Part shown: in pieces, positions 18,683 through 27,330 of the stretch
How the letters are laid out: the number at the start of each line of letters is the position of its first letter
Numbering within the stretch: the first letter of the stretch is position 1
Assembly: GCA_028282505.1 (NCBI GenBank)
Contig: JANQHV010000368.1
Location: 1-37,701, forward strand
Source of the DNA: SAR324 cluster bacterium
Lineage (GTDB): Bacteria > SAR324 > NAC60-12
DNA length: 37,701 nt
Direction: 5' to 3'
Made by a program: the position numbers and the translations under genes
Notes under the pieces: generated by a model
Databases searched by the model: none
The model's input: only the letters and a program-made list of their open reading frames with translations
What the model was told of the DNA's origin: nothing

Positions 18683-21595
18683 ATGAATCAAGTCCTGCAA
18701 CCTGGTTTTAAAGAAACCACAGAACAACAACAATTTCGTCAAACGTATATGGATAAAATCCATGCGATCTATCAGTTTGATGAATCTCTGGGAATTATGG
18801 ATTTGGGGCAGGATAAAAAGATCTCCCTGCAGGACATTTACGTTCCTCTCCGCTTTGCCCAACAGGAATTAAGCGAAACGAGGGATTGGGATATTGAAGG
18901 AGATACGCTTTCTCTGCTGAATATCCTGGAGCGTTCAAGACATATCGTTTTATCAGGGAGGCCCGGCAGTGGAAAAACCACTCTTTCCAGAATGATGATC
19001 AACTTGCTTTCATCAAGAGCCTTAACGGCGTTAGCGGAAAAATGCGGCAGGCGGTTGCCTCTATACTTCAAATTACGGGATTATCAAATCAGTCATCTTG
19101 TTTCGGCAGAGGAATTGTTCGAAGCGTTTATAACGTCCCAGGGACGAACACTGGGACTTGCCCTTTCACGGGAACACCTGGAATTTTATCTGAAGCAAGG
19201 CTGGTGCTTTCTGATTTTTGATGGTGTGGATGAAGTAGGAGGATTGAAAAACCGTCTAAAAATTAGGGAGTTTGTCCTGAAGTATTTCACCCGTTTTCAC
19301 TCCGAAAACTACATTATCGTTACCAGTCGCCCTTCTGGACTGGAGAATGTCCCTTTCAGCAGTTATCTCAATGAAAAAGAACAACACGAGTCTCTGCATT
19401 TATTAACCTCCTTTTATACCGACTCCTTCAACAAATCCCAGGCTCGGGAATTCAGCCAGAAGTGGTTCACTTTGCGGGAAGAAAATCCAGAAATTGTCAA
19501 AAAGAAGAGCAATGAATTTCTAGAATCTATCGAACAGATCAAAAGCCTTTCTGTCTTGAGACGACGGCCCGTTTTTTTAACCATGATGGCTCATATCCAC
19601 ACTACAAAAGGCAAATTACCACATTCACGAGCAGCTGCTTACGAATATATGGTAGAAGCATATATCGAAAATATTGACATCACCCGCAGACTGCATAAGG
19701 ACCTTTATCCTGAGGAACACTATCATGAATGGAGTTTTGAGGATAAAATTAAACTCTTGCAGGGGATTGCCTACAAATTTCAATTAACTGGAAGCTCCGA
19801 CAAAAAAAAGAACGATGAGGAATCTCTGATTGTTGTGAACCGGGAGGAATTGTTATCGATCATCAAAGCTATTATTGAAGAAAACAAAGAAAGCTGGCAA
19901 ACGATTCTTCCTGGGCATGCTGAGTCTCTTCTTGGATTTTATTTGACCCGTACTGGACTGCTGCATGAACCGGAAGACAACAAAGTCCAGTTTTCCCATT
20001 TGAGCTTTCAGGAATATCTGACCGCCCGTTTTATTTACAGAAAAGTCATTGACAACTATTTCAGCGCACTTGCTATTATTAAAGATGAAATCATGAGCAG
20101 GCTAACAGAAAAAATGTATGGCCGCTGGAGCGAGGTCATTTTGCTCTTTTTCAGTCTCAGCAAAGCCACAACAAACGATACGTTACGTGCCATTCAACAG
20201 GAATTGAAAGCTGATGAAGCAAAACATCAAGAGCGGATTGGTAACTTCCACAGGCTAGTGCTAACTATGTTGGATTCAGAAGAATACGGAATTAAAGAAT
20301 CAAACATGCCTTATTGGGTCGAACAGGTTTTTGAATATATGGTTAGGTTGGATATGAATAATCCAAGAAATGAGGGCCGAGCTTCTGTAAACAAAGGTTT
20401 TGTTTTGATTCAGACCTATTTCGGTTCAACAGAACGCTCTTGCAAAATTCAGCTTGCCGAAAAGACGCTGAATGAATTATTTGACAGCTATTTCCAAGCT
20501 ATTCAGCAAGATAATCACAATACTGACGCTATCAAAGGCCTGGAAAATACTATTTATGCGATTACTTACGATGCCAGAGTAGCGAATCAATTTAAGGCAA
20601 AAGCAAAAGAAGCATTACCAGTGATATTGGATAGAAATTTCTTTGATTTCCAGTTTATTGCATGTGCGGAACTTTTGACTTTTTATTTTAATGAGTTTTC
20701 TCAAACAGTGGCTGATACCTATACAATTGATGAAGCAATCATTTGCAAGCATTTAATGAGTTTTTCTATTTTTAAGGAATTTTCAAAAAAAGAGAGAAAG
20801 GACAATTGGAAGCTTCAAATAGCGGAATGGGCATGGCTAGTTGAAAAATGGTTTGTATTTTCGTTGTTAAATCATCTTTATTTTGCACATAGTCAAGCAA
20901 ATCTAAAAGAGCTATCTAAAATTAACAAGAACAGTTTATTAGAATTATTTAATGCAGAGATAAGCAATTTTTACAAGCGGAACTGGTTTTTAAATATTTG
21001 GCATGGATATCCTGGTGGCTTCGAGTGTGCAGAACAAAAAGTATGTGGCCTCGAACGTTTTAGAGCAATTTCCATACTCGTCTCTAAATCTCTTTTCACA
21101 GAGACAGGTGGTCGTCTTACAGAATATGCAACTCCAATATCCACCAAGGCAAGGAAGGTCACAGAGTTTTATAGTGGATATCGAGGAATAGAAGCAGGAG
21201 ATTCACCTGACTGGTTGAAAATACTACTCTCTTCTTTATTATTGGCTGATGCTGATATCAAATTTGAACAGGAGTATCGAAAACTTCCAATTCCCTGGCA
21301 AACGTATCATGAGTTTGAAGAATTTAATCATTTGATCAGCCAGCCTGAGTCATTGTATGATTACTTGTTGGAAAACTGTGAAGAAATCATTGATAAAACT
21401 GAGTTTTTAAAGCAGTATCGTGAGTATGATCAAAAGCCCTATGCCATGAGCAAGATGGTCAAAGAAATTCTGGACAGAGGTGAGCAGTATTATCCGACTT
21501 TTTCCAATGAAGAGGCGATGGAATTGAGCATAAAATTATTGAATGAATTTTGTGAAAAAGAAGCAGAATCGTTGAGGAGTCAAGAAAAGCTTTAG
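18683..21595 (+). CDS. NACHT-domain STAND NTPase with long C-terminal helical region
   Basis: Walker A VLSGRPGSGKTTLSR, Walker B WCFLIFDGVDEVGG, YIIVTSRPSG, 'VQFSHLSFQEYLTARFI'. ATG 2 nt after the KAP stop (TTG at 18677 also possible). Confidence 0.88.
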   Translation: MNQVLQPGFKETTEQQQFRQTYMDKIHAIYQFDESLGIMDLGQDKKISLQDIYVPLRFAQQELSETRDWDIEGDTLSLLNILERSRHIVLSGRPGSGKTTLSRMMINLLSSRALTALAEKCGRRLPLYFKLRDYQISHLVSAEELFEAFITSQGRTLGLALSREHLEFYLKQGWCFLIFDGVDEVGGLKNRLKIREFVLKYFTRFHSENYIIVTSRPSGLENVPFSSYLNEKEQHESLHLLTSFYTDSFNKSQAREFSQKWFTLREENPEIVKKKSNEFLESIEQIKSLSVLRRRPVFLTMMAHIHTTKGKLPHSRAAAYEYMVEAYIENIDITRRLHKDLYPEEHYHEWSFEDKIKLLQGIAYKFQLTGSSDKKKNDEESLIVVNREELLSIIKAIIEENKESWQTILPGHAESLLGFYLTRTGLLHEPEDNKVQFSHLSFQEYLTARFIYRKVIDNYFSALAIIKDEIMSRLTEKMYGRWSEVILLFFSLSKATTNDTLRAIQQELKADEAKHQERIGNFHRLVLTMLDSEEYGIKESNMPYWVEQVFEYMVRLDMNNPRNEGRASVNKGFVLIQTYFGSTERSCKIQLAEKTLNELFDSYFQAIQQDNHNTDAIKGLENTIYAITYDARVANQFKAKAKEALPVILDRNFFDFQFIACAELLTFYFNEFSQTVADTYTIDEAIICKHLMSFSIFKEFSKKERKDNWKLQIAEWAWLVEKWFVFSLLNHLYFAHSQANLKELSKINKNSLLELFNAEISNFYKRNWFLNIWHGYPGGFECAEQKVCGLERFRAISILVSKSLFTETGGRLTEYATPISTKARKVTEFYSGYRGIEAGDSPDWLKILLSSLLLADADIKFEQEYRKLPIPWQTYHEFEEFNHLISQPESLYDYLLENCEEIIDKTEFLKQYREYDQKPYAMSKMVKEILDRGEQYYPTFSNEEAMELSIKLLNEFCEKEAESLRSQEKL

Positions 21596-21778
21596 CTTTT
21601 TACCGTCATGTAAAGTGCTGTCAGTCAGTTCTGCGCTATCATTAGAGCATCGCCCATGCAACATTTCGTGACAAAATGATGGAACGACCTCAACAAATAG
21701 ATTTTTCGTCTGGTCGACACTACGATTTTTTGTGAGGTCCGACCTTGCAAAGATTATCATTTATAAAGGTGACAGCAG

Positions 21779-22216
21779 GTGAAGGTATATCTTGATAATT
21801 GTTGTTTAAATCGACCTTTTGATGACCAAACAAATTTAAGAATCCATCTTGAATCAGAGGCAATTAAGGTGATATTTCTTTCATGTGAACAGGGGCATTG
21901 GGATTTAATCATCAGTGTCGTCAGTAAATATGAAGTTGCCAATACACCTGACAATGCCAGAAGAAAACAACTAGAGTTGATGATTGAAATAGCCGATGAT
22001 ATGATTGAAATTAATGAGAATATTGAGAAAAGAGCAAAACAGTTTGAAATTTCAACTGGAATGAAAGCGTTTGATGCATTGCATCTTGCTTGTGCCGAAA
22101 CAAAAGCTGATGTATTTTTAACAGTCGATGATCAGTTTTTGAAAAAAGCTCGATCAATAGAAAACTTGAATGTACAAGTCGAAAATCCATTGAAATGGGC
22201 GGAGAAGGTACTTTAA
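21779..22216 (+). CDS. PIN domain protein (putative toxin)
   Basis: MKVYLDNCCLNRPFDDQ, SKYEVANT, MKAFDALHLACAETKADVFLTVDDQFL: PIN motifs. Confidence 0.85.
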   Translation: MKVYLDNCCLNRPFDDQTNLRIHLESEAIKVIFLSCEQGHWDLIISVVSKYEVANTPDNARRKQLELMIEIADDMIEINENIEKRAKQFEISTGMKAFDALHLACAETKADVFLTVDDQFLKKARSIENLNVQVENPLKWAEKVL

Positions 22217-22419
22217 TGCAAACAGTTCAAAATAAAAGTGATCATCAGATAAAATTATTAGGATATCAGATTCTAAAAAACGAGTTAGGAATAAGTGGCC
22301 TGATTCGTTTTATGCAACAGTTTGATACAGGACATGGAAATTATGTCAAGGATCGTGAAGAATGGCAAAAAGAGTATGATGTAGATTCTCTCGTAACAGC
22401 GATTAATGACTTGAAGTAA
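22216..22419 (+). CDS. Small protein paired with PIN toxin (putative antitoxin)
   Basis: ATG overlaps the PIN stop (TAATG); 67 aa, charged; cognate partner inferred from overlap. Confidence 0.65.
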   Translation: MQTVQNKSDHQIKLLGYQILKNELGISGLIRFMQQFDTGHGNYVKDREEWQKEYDVDSLVTAINDLK

Positions 22420-22458
22420 CATATCTGACGTTTGAATCAGAAAAACAAATTGATACAT

Positions 22459-25400
22459 TCATGCGCCTTTGTGAGTTGCGACACGAAAAAAGATCGAATA
22501 GATCAGCGGAATCACCACAAGGGTCAAGAGAGTGGAGATAATCAAGCCACCCATGATGGTCACGGCCATCGGTCCCCAGAATTCGCCACTGATGGCTAAG
22601 GGAAACAGGCCCGAAACGGTCGTGATGGTGGTGAGCAGGATCGGAAAGGCACGGCGTTGTCCGGCAGAAATGATCGCTTCTATTGGGGGTTTACCCGCTT
22701 TGAGGTCCACATCGATTTGTTCGAGCAGGAGAATCGCATTATTGACCACAATGCCCGCCAGACTGATCACCCCCAAAAAGGCTAGAAAACCAAAAGGATA
22801 GTCCACCAAAAACAAACCGAGGATGATGCCTAGAAATGACAAAGGAATGGTGACTAAAATGATGATCATTTTACGAACATTGCCAAATTGCATGACCAGG
22901 ATCATCACCAGCAGCGCCAGGGCAATGGGCAACTGATCCATGATGCTTTGGTTGGCTTCCTGACTCTTTTCTGCTTCTCCACTGAAAATCACACCATAAC
23001 CCGGATCAAACTTCATGGCGGCTGCTTTGGCTTCGACTGCATTGAGGATTTCAATGGCAGAACGATCACTGGAAAGATAAGCTTGGATGGTGATGGTGCG
23101 GCGACGGTTGAGATGGCGGATTTTACCAGCTTCCCACTTCAACTGGATATTGGCCACTTGCAGCAAGGGAACTGACGTTCCCTGCGAAGTGGGCACATTC
23201 AAGTTTTGTAGATACTGCAAAGAAGTGCGCTCTTCTTCTGGAGAGCGTATGATAATGGGAATGGATTTATCCCCTTCCCGAAATTCGGTCAAAGTGCCTC
23301 CGACAAAACTTCCGGCCAATACTTGAGCAATAGATTGGGTGCTGACTCCAATGCGGCGAGCCTGATCCTGGTTGATGTCAATGCTCAGTTTGGGCACCAA
23401 AGCGCCCCAGTCATCACGAATATCCCGCACTCCCGCTTCGGTTTCTAATAATTCTTGCACCTGTTGTGTATAGGCATAGAGTTTGGGCAGGTCTTTGCCA
23501 TAGACTTTCAGTTGAATGGGAGCACCCACTGGAGGACCAGAATCCAAAGACTTGACAATTGCACCAGCAGACGGATAGTGCTGTTTAAAATAGCTGCCCA
23601 GTTCTGCCATCATCTGTTCGGTCTCTTCAATGGTATGGTTATTGATGACAAATTGCGCATAATTGGAGGTCTGCTGCTCCCCACTGGCCGACATGTGAAA
23701 ACGAGGACCGCCTTTGCCAATGTAGAGAGCCATGTTACTGATTTGATCGGCATACTTTTCTAAAAGATCAGCTTCTACCTGCAATACTTGCTGACGGGTT
23801 TCTCGATAATCGGTGCCTTCTGGTAAGTAAAAATCAATAATAAATTGAAAACGATCCGAAGGAGGGAAGAAAACATTCCGTATGTGACCACTCAGTTGCA
23901 TGCCTGCCATGAAGACAAGAACGACGCCCAGCAAAGTCAAATAGCGGTACTGCAAACACCAACGCATCAACTTGGGGTAAAAGCTTACAATACGAGAAGA
24001 CTGGCTTTCTTTTTTCTTTTTCGATTTGAGCAAATAGGCACATAAGACGGGAATCAAGGTCATGGCCACAAAAAAGGAAGAAAGCAGTACAATTCCTACC
24101 ACAAAGGTAATGCTGCGGCAGAAAATCCCCACGGCCGACTTTGCCAGAGCCACTGGTAAAAAAGCAGCAATGGTGGTTGCCGTCGCTGTCAAGAGAGGAA
24201 TGGTCAATTCCTTTGACGCTTTGACGGCGGCTTGACGGATGGTTAGCCCGGATTTGGCATAATTGGAAATGGATTCAGTCATCACAATGCCATTGTCCAC
24301 CAACATTCCTAAAGCAATGATCAAAGCAGCAATGGATATCTGATGTAACGGAATCCCGACGAACACCATGACATTGAGTGTGATCAAAAATGTGAAAGGA
24401 ATCAGCATACTGATGATGATTCCCTCCCGCCAGCCAAGCAACAGGATCATGACGACTGCTACCACCGCAACAGCCTGCCACAAATTATTGACAAAATCAT
24501 TGATCTTGCGGGCTACCCAAAAGGGTTGATAGTTGAGGATGTCAAAATTGATGCCCAGGTAAGTTTGCTGCAGTTGCTCTTCCAGCAATTGTTTGACATT
24601 TTTTCCCAGTTCCAGAATTTGCCCGCCATCCTGCATTTCAACGACGACCATAATGGCATCTTTGCCCATATAGCGTATCTGGTAGGTGGGAGGATCGATA
24701 TATTCCCGTTTAATACTGAACAAATCCTCTAAAAAAAACAGATTGTTGCTGCCTGGAATGGCGATCACGGTTTTACGGATCTCTTCGACGGACTCAAATT
24801 CTCCCGTTGGTTGAATACGGATGGTTTGTGGGCCCACCTTGATGTTACCTCCAGGTGACAAAACGTTTTGTTCTTCCAGAATATTGGCAATTTGCTGAAC
24901 ACCCATCCCTAACTCAGCAAGTTTGACATTCGAACTTTCCAAATAAATGCGTTCTGCCAGCTCTCCTTCGATATCGACACGAGATACGTACTGCAAGCGT
25001 CCCAGTTCTTTTTTAAGATCTTTCGCTGTCTCCACTAGCTCGTGGTTACTGAAACCATCACCTGTTACAGCAATGACAATGGATTTTGATTTACCAAAGT
25101 CATTATTGAGCCAAGGGTTGGAGGCACCATTGGGCAGTTGTCCCTGTAAATCACCCAATTTTTCACGAACCTTATCCCAAACGGGCTTGACGTCCTCGAT
25201 GCTTTCTTTGACGACAAGAAAAACATAGGAAACACCTACAATGGAAGTCGAGTTGATTTCTTTGAGTTCTCCCACCTCTTTCATTTTTTCTTCAATTTTT
25301 TCTGTAATCAGCTCCTCCATTTTTAGTGGAGACGCCCCCGGAAAATTGGTGACAATCACTGCATTCCAGCTTGGGAAATCAGGACTTTCTTGTTTGGGGA

Positions 25401-25488
25401 TCTTGATCACAGATTGCATGCCGAGCAGGACAATCAGGAAATAGAAAAAAAGTACGACACCACGGTTGGTTAAAGAGTAATTGGTCAT
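22459..25488 (-). CDS. RND (AcrB/HAE1-like) efflux transporter permease
   Basis: 1009 aa with RND layout: N-terminal TM then periplasmic loop, GMLVDNGIVMTESISNYA, and LGVISLAGIVVNNAILLLEQID repeat. Confidence 0.93.
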   Translation of the reverse strand: MTNYSLTNRGVVLFFYFLIVLLGMQSVIKIPKQESPDFPSWNAVIVTNFPGASPLKMEELITEKIEEKMKEVGELKEINSTSIVGVSYVFLVVKESIEDVKPVWDKVREKLGDLQGQLPNGASNPWLNNDFGKSKSIVIAVTGDGFSNHELVETAKDLKKELGRLQYVSRVDIEGELAERIYLESSNVKLAELGMGVQQIANILEEQNVLSPGGNIKVGPQTIRIQPTGEFESVEEIRKTVIAIPGSNNLFFLEDLFSIKREYIDPPTYQIRYMGKDAIMVVVEMQDGGQILELGKNVKQLLEEQLQQTYLGINFDILNYQPFWVARKINDFVNNLWQAVAVVAVVMILLLGWREGIIISMLIPFTFLITLNVMVFVGIPLHQISIAALIIALGMLVDNGIVMTESISNYAKSGLTIRQAAVKASKELTIPLLTATATTIAAFLPVALAKSAVGIFCRSITFVVGIVLLSSFFVAMTLIPVLCAYLLKSKKKKESQSSRIVSFYPKLMRWCLQYRYLTLLGVVLVFMAGMQLSGHIRNVFFPPSDRFQFIIDFYLPEGTDYRETRQQVLQVEADLLEKYADQISNMALYIGKGGPRFHMSASGEQQTSNYAQFVINNHTIEETEQMMAELGSYFKQHYPSAGAIVKSLDSGPPVGAPIQLKVYGKDLPKLYAYTQQVQELLETEAGVRDIRDDWGALVPKLSIDINQDQARRIGVSTQSIAQVLAGSFVGGTLTEFREGDKSIPIIIRSPEEERTSLQYLQNLNVPTSQGTSVPLLQVANIQLKWEAGKIRHLNRRRTITIQAYLSSDRSAIEILNAVEAKAAAMKFDPGYGVIFSGEAEKSQEANQSIMDQLPIALALLVMILVMQFGNVRKMIIILVTIPLSFLGIILGLFLVDYPFGFLAFLGVISLAGIVVNNAILLLEQIDVDLKAGKPPIEAIISAGQRRAFPILLTTITTVSGLFPLAISGEFWGPMAVTIMGGLIISTLLTLVVIPLIYSIFFRVATHKGA

Positions 25489-25519
25489 GGTAATTTCAAG
25501 TTTTGCATAGGGTGGGGAA

Positions 25520-27073
25520 TTAAGGAACCAGTTTTTTGACTTTCATACCATCGGTCAAGCTATGCACACCTGCCACCACAATTTGGTTGCCATGCTGCAA
25601 GCCTTGCAGGATTTCCACCTCTTCCTGATTGAGGAGTCCCAGCACAACTGTGCGTTTTGAAACAGTGGACTGGTCGGGATCAAACACCCAAACGTACTTA
25701 TTTTGATTCACCTTATCTTGTACAATCGCATTGATCGGAATGGTGGGATAAGTAGAAATTTGTTGCTGGATATTGATCAGTACGTTTGCGGTCATGCCCG
25801 GTAGAATCTGTTGTTCTGGATTCTCCATTTGAACAAACACAGGGAATGTCAGGGTTTTTGGATCGGCACTCACCCCAACTTTTGTAATTTGTGCGGCAAA
25901 GTTTTTCTCCGGAAAATTGAGAAAGTTTACTCTGACTTCCTGACTGGCAGAGACTCTGCCAATCATGGATTCTGGTACACTGATCTGTACTTCGATTTTT
26001 TCAATATCAACCAGTGTATAGACGGGTTGTCCGGCAGAAATTTGTTCAAAATTAGAAACATGTTTTTCGGCAATAATGCCAGCAAAAGGGATTTTGAGTT
26101 GAGTGTCTGCTAAATTGGCTTGAGCCTGAATCAGATTGGCACGGATCGATTGCACTCTAGCCTGTTGGGCTTCAATTTCTTCAGCACGCCCTCCAGCCCT
26201 CGCTTTTTTTAATTCATTTTGTGCAGTTTCGATGTTTTGATTGGCCTGTTCCCATTGATTGATCGCTTGTTGTTGCTGTATCTTGGTCTGTTCCAATTGG
26301 TTCTTCGATTGCTCCAACTGGGTTTTTGCCTGCTCCAGTTGATTTTTTGCCTGCTCCAGTTGATTTTTTGCCTGCTCCAGTTGATTCTGCTGCTGGTCCA
26401 ATGTTGTACGGGCTCGATCTAAGGAACTTTTGGAAGCTGCTTGTTTTGCGTATAACTGAACCACCCGGTCATAATCTTTTTTTGCAGTATCTCTGGCGCT
26501 GATCGCACTTTGTACGGCAGATTCGGCACTGCCGATATTGGATTCGGCACTACGGACCTGGGCTTCTGATCCACGAATGGCGGATTCGGCACTGCGAATG
26601 GCAGATTCGGCACTTTTCACAGTGGATTGGGCATTGTTCTCAGCAACATGAGCACTTTTCAGCTTGCTTTCCAAAATACGTAAATCCTCAGTACGTGCTC
26701 CTTTCACCAGTTGGGATAAATTCGCTTCCGCACTTTTTAGCTGGTTGTTCAAGTCTTTCACTTTGAGCAAATAATCACGATCATCCAGCACGGCTGCGAT
26801 GCTTTCCAATGCTGCAGGATTGCCTACTTCCAACTGGAGTTTTTGTAAAACTCCCGGTACACGGAAACTGAGAACCGATTCCTTGACGCCCTTGGCAGTG
26901 CCACTAAAGGAATTATTGAGATTGGTCCCAGCCTGCATCATCACAGTCCTTAATTTCACAGGGCGAATAACTTCTTTAGAAAGGGAACGAGTTTCTTCCT
27001 TTTCGCATGCACTGAGGTGAATGATCAGCAATCCCAACAAGCAGAGAGAGACATTTTTCCATGTGATTTTCAT
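25520..27073 (-). CDS. RND efflux periplasmic adaptor (HlyD/MFP family) with expanded coiled-coil hairpin
   Basis: Lipoprotein-like N-terminus (LLIIHLSACEKE), adaptor motifs (SFRVPGVLQKLQLEVGNPA; IPFAGIIAEKHVSNFEQISAGQPVYTLVD; ILPGMTANVLI), long heptad coiled coil. Confidence 0.92.
   Translation of the reverse strand: MKITWKNVSLCLLGLLIIHLSACEKEETRSLSKEVIRPVKLRTVMMQAGTNLNNSFSGTAKGVKESVLSFRVPGVLQKLQLEVGNPAALESIAAVLDDRDYLLKVKDLNNQLKSAEANLSQLVKGARTEDLRILESKLKSAHVAENNAQSTVKSAESAIRSAESAIRGSEAQVRSAESNIGSAESAVQSAISARDTAKKDYDRVVQLYAKQAASKSSLDRARTTLDQQQNQLEQAKNQLEQAKNQLEQAKTQLEQSKNQLEQTKIQQQQAINQWEQANQNIETAQNELKKARAGGRAEEIEAQQARVQSIRANLIQAQANLADTQLKIPFAGIIAEKHVSNFEQISAGQPVYTLVDIEKIEVQISVPESMIGRVSASQEVRVNFLNFPEKNFAAQITKVGVSADPKTLTFPVFVQMENPEQQILPGMTANVLINIQQQISTYPTIPINAIVQDKVNQNKYVWVFDPDQSTVSKRTVVLGLLNQEEVEILQGLQHGNQIVVAGVHSLTDGMKVKKLVP
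26288..26394 (-). repeat. In-gene 21-bp tandem repeat (about 5 units) encoding NQLEQAK heptads
   Basis: Units at 26290, 26311, 26332, 26353, 26374; 'ctccagttgattttttgcctg' is exact twice, others imperfect. Confidence 0.88.
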
Positions 27074-27100
27074 AGATTTCCTTACTTTAATGGTGCATGA

Positions 27101-27258
27101 TCATATTTTCGTCCACCTGAAATTGTTCCTCGCCTTGTCAAGAGAGCGGGGCCGACCTTCGGTTAGGAGGGGTTGGTTCTATCAACCTCCCCTAACCCCT
27201 CCTTGCTAAGGAGGGGAAATCGTTTTTATACAACTGACCGAAAATATGACCAACCCCC
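27101..27258. repeat. Dispersed intergenic repeat, copy 2, with inverted ends
   Basis: Same sequence family as 13951-14114; ends tcatattttcg (27101-27111) and cgaaaatatga (27239-27249) are perfect inverted repeats; internal cctcccctaacccctcct / aggaggggttggt complementarity. Confidence 0.85.
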
Positions 27259-27330
27259 TTTAATGACTGATATTTTTTATCGTTATTTCTGTTGTTGAGA
27301 ATGTTGAGTTCCCAAACCAAGAACCACGAA

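Noticed and set aside
21680-21778. Imperfect direct repeat 'gatttttcgtctggtcgac / gattttttgtgaggtccgacc' before the PIN gene
   Set aside because: Short and diverged; could be an operator but not supportable from sequence alone.
26288-26394. Regular 21-bp repeats suggestive of a CRISPR-like array
   Set aside because: No spacers; the period is 7 codons inside the adaptor ORF and encodes coiled-coil heptads.
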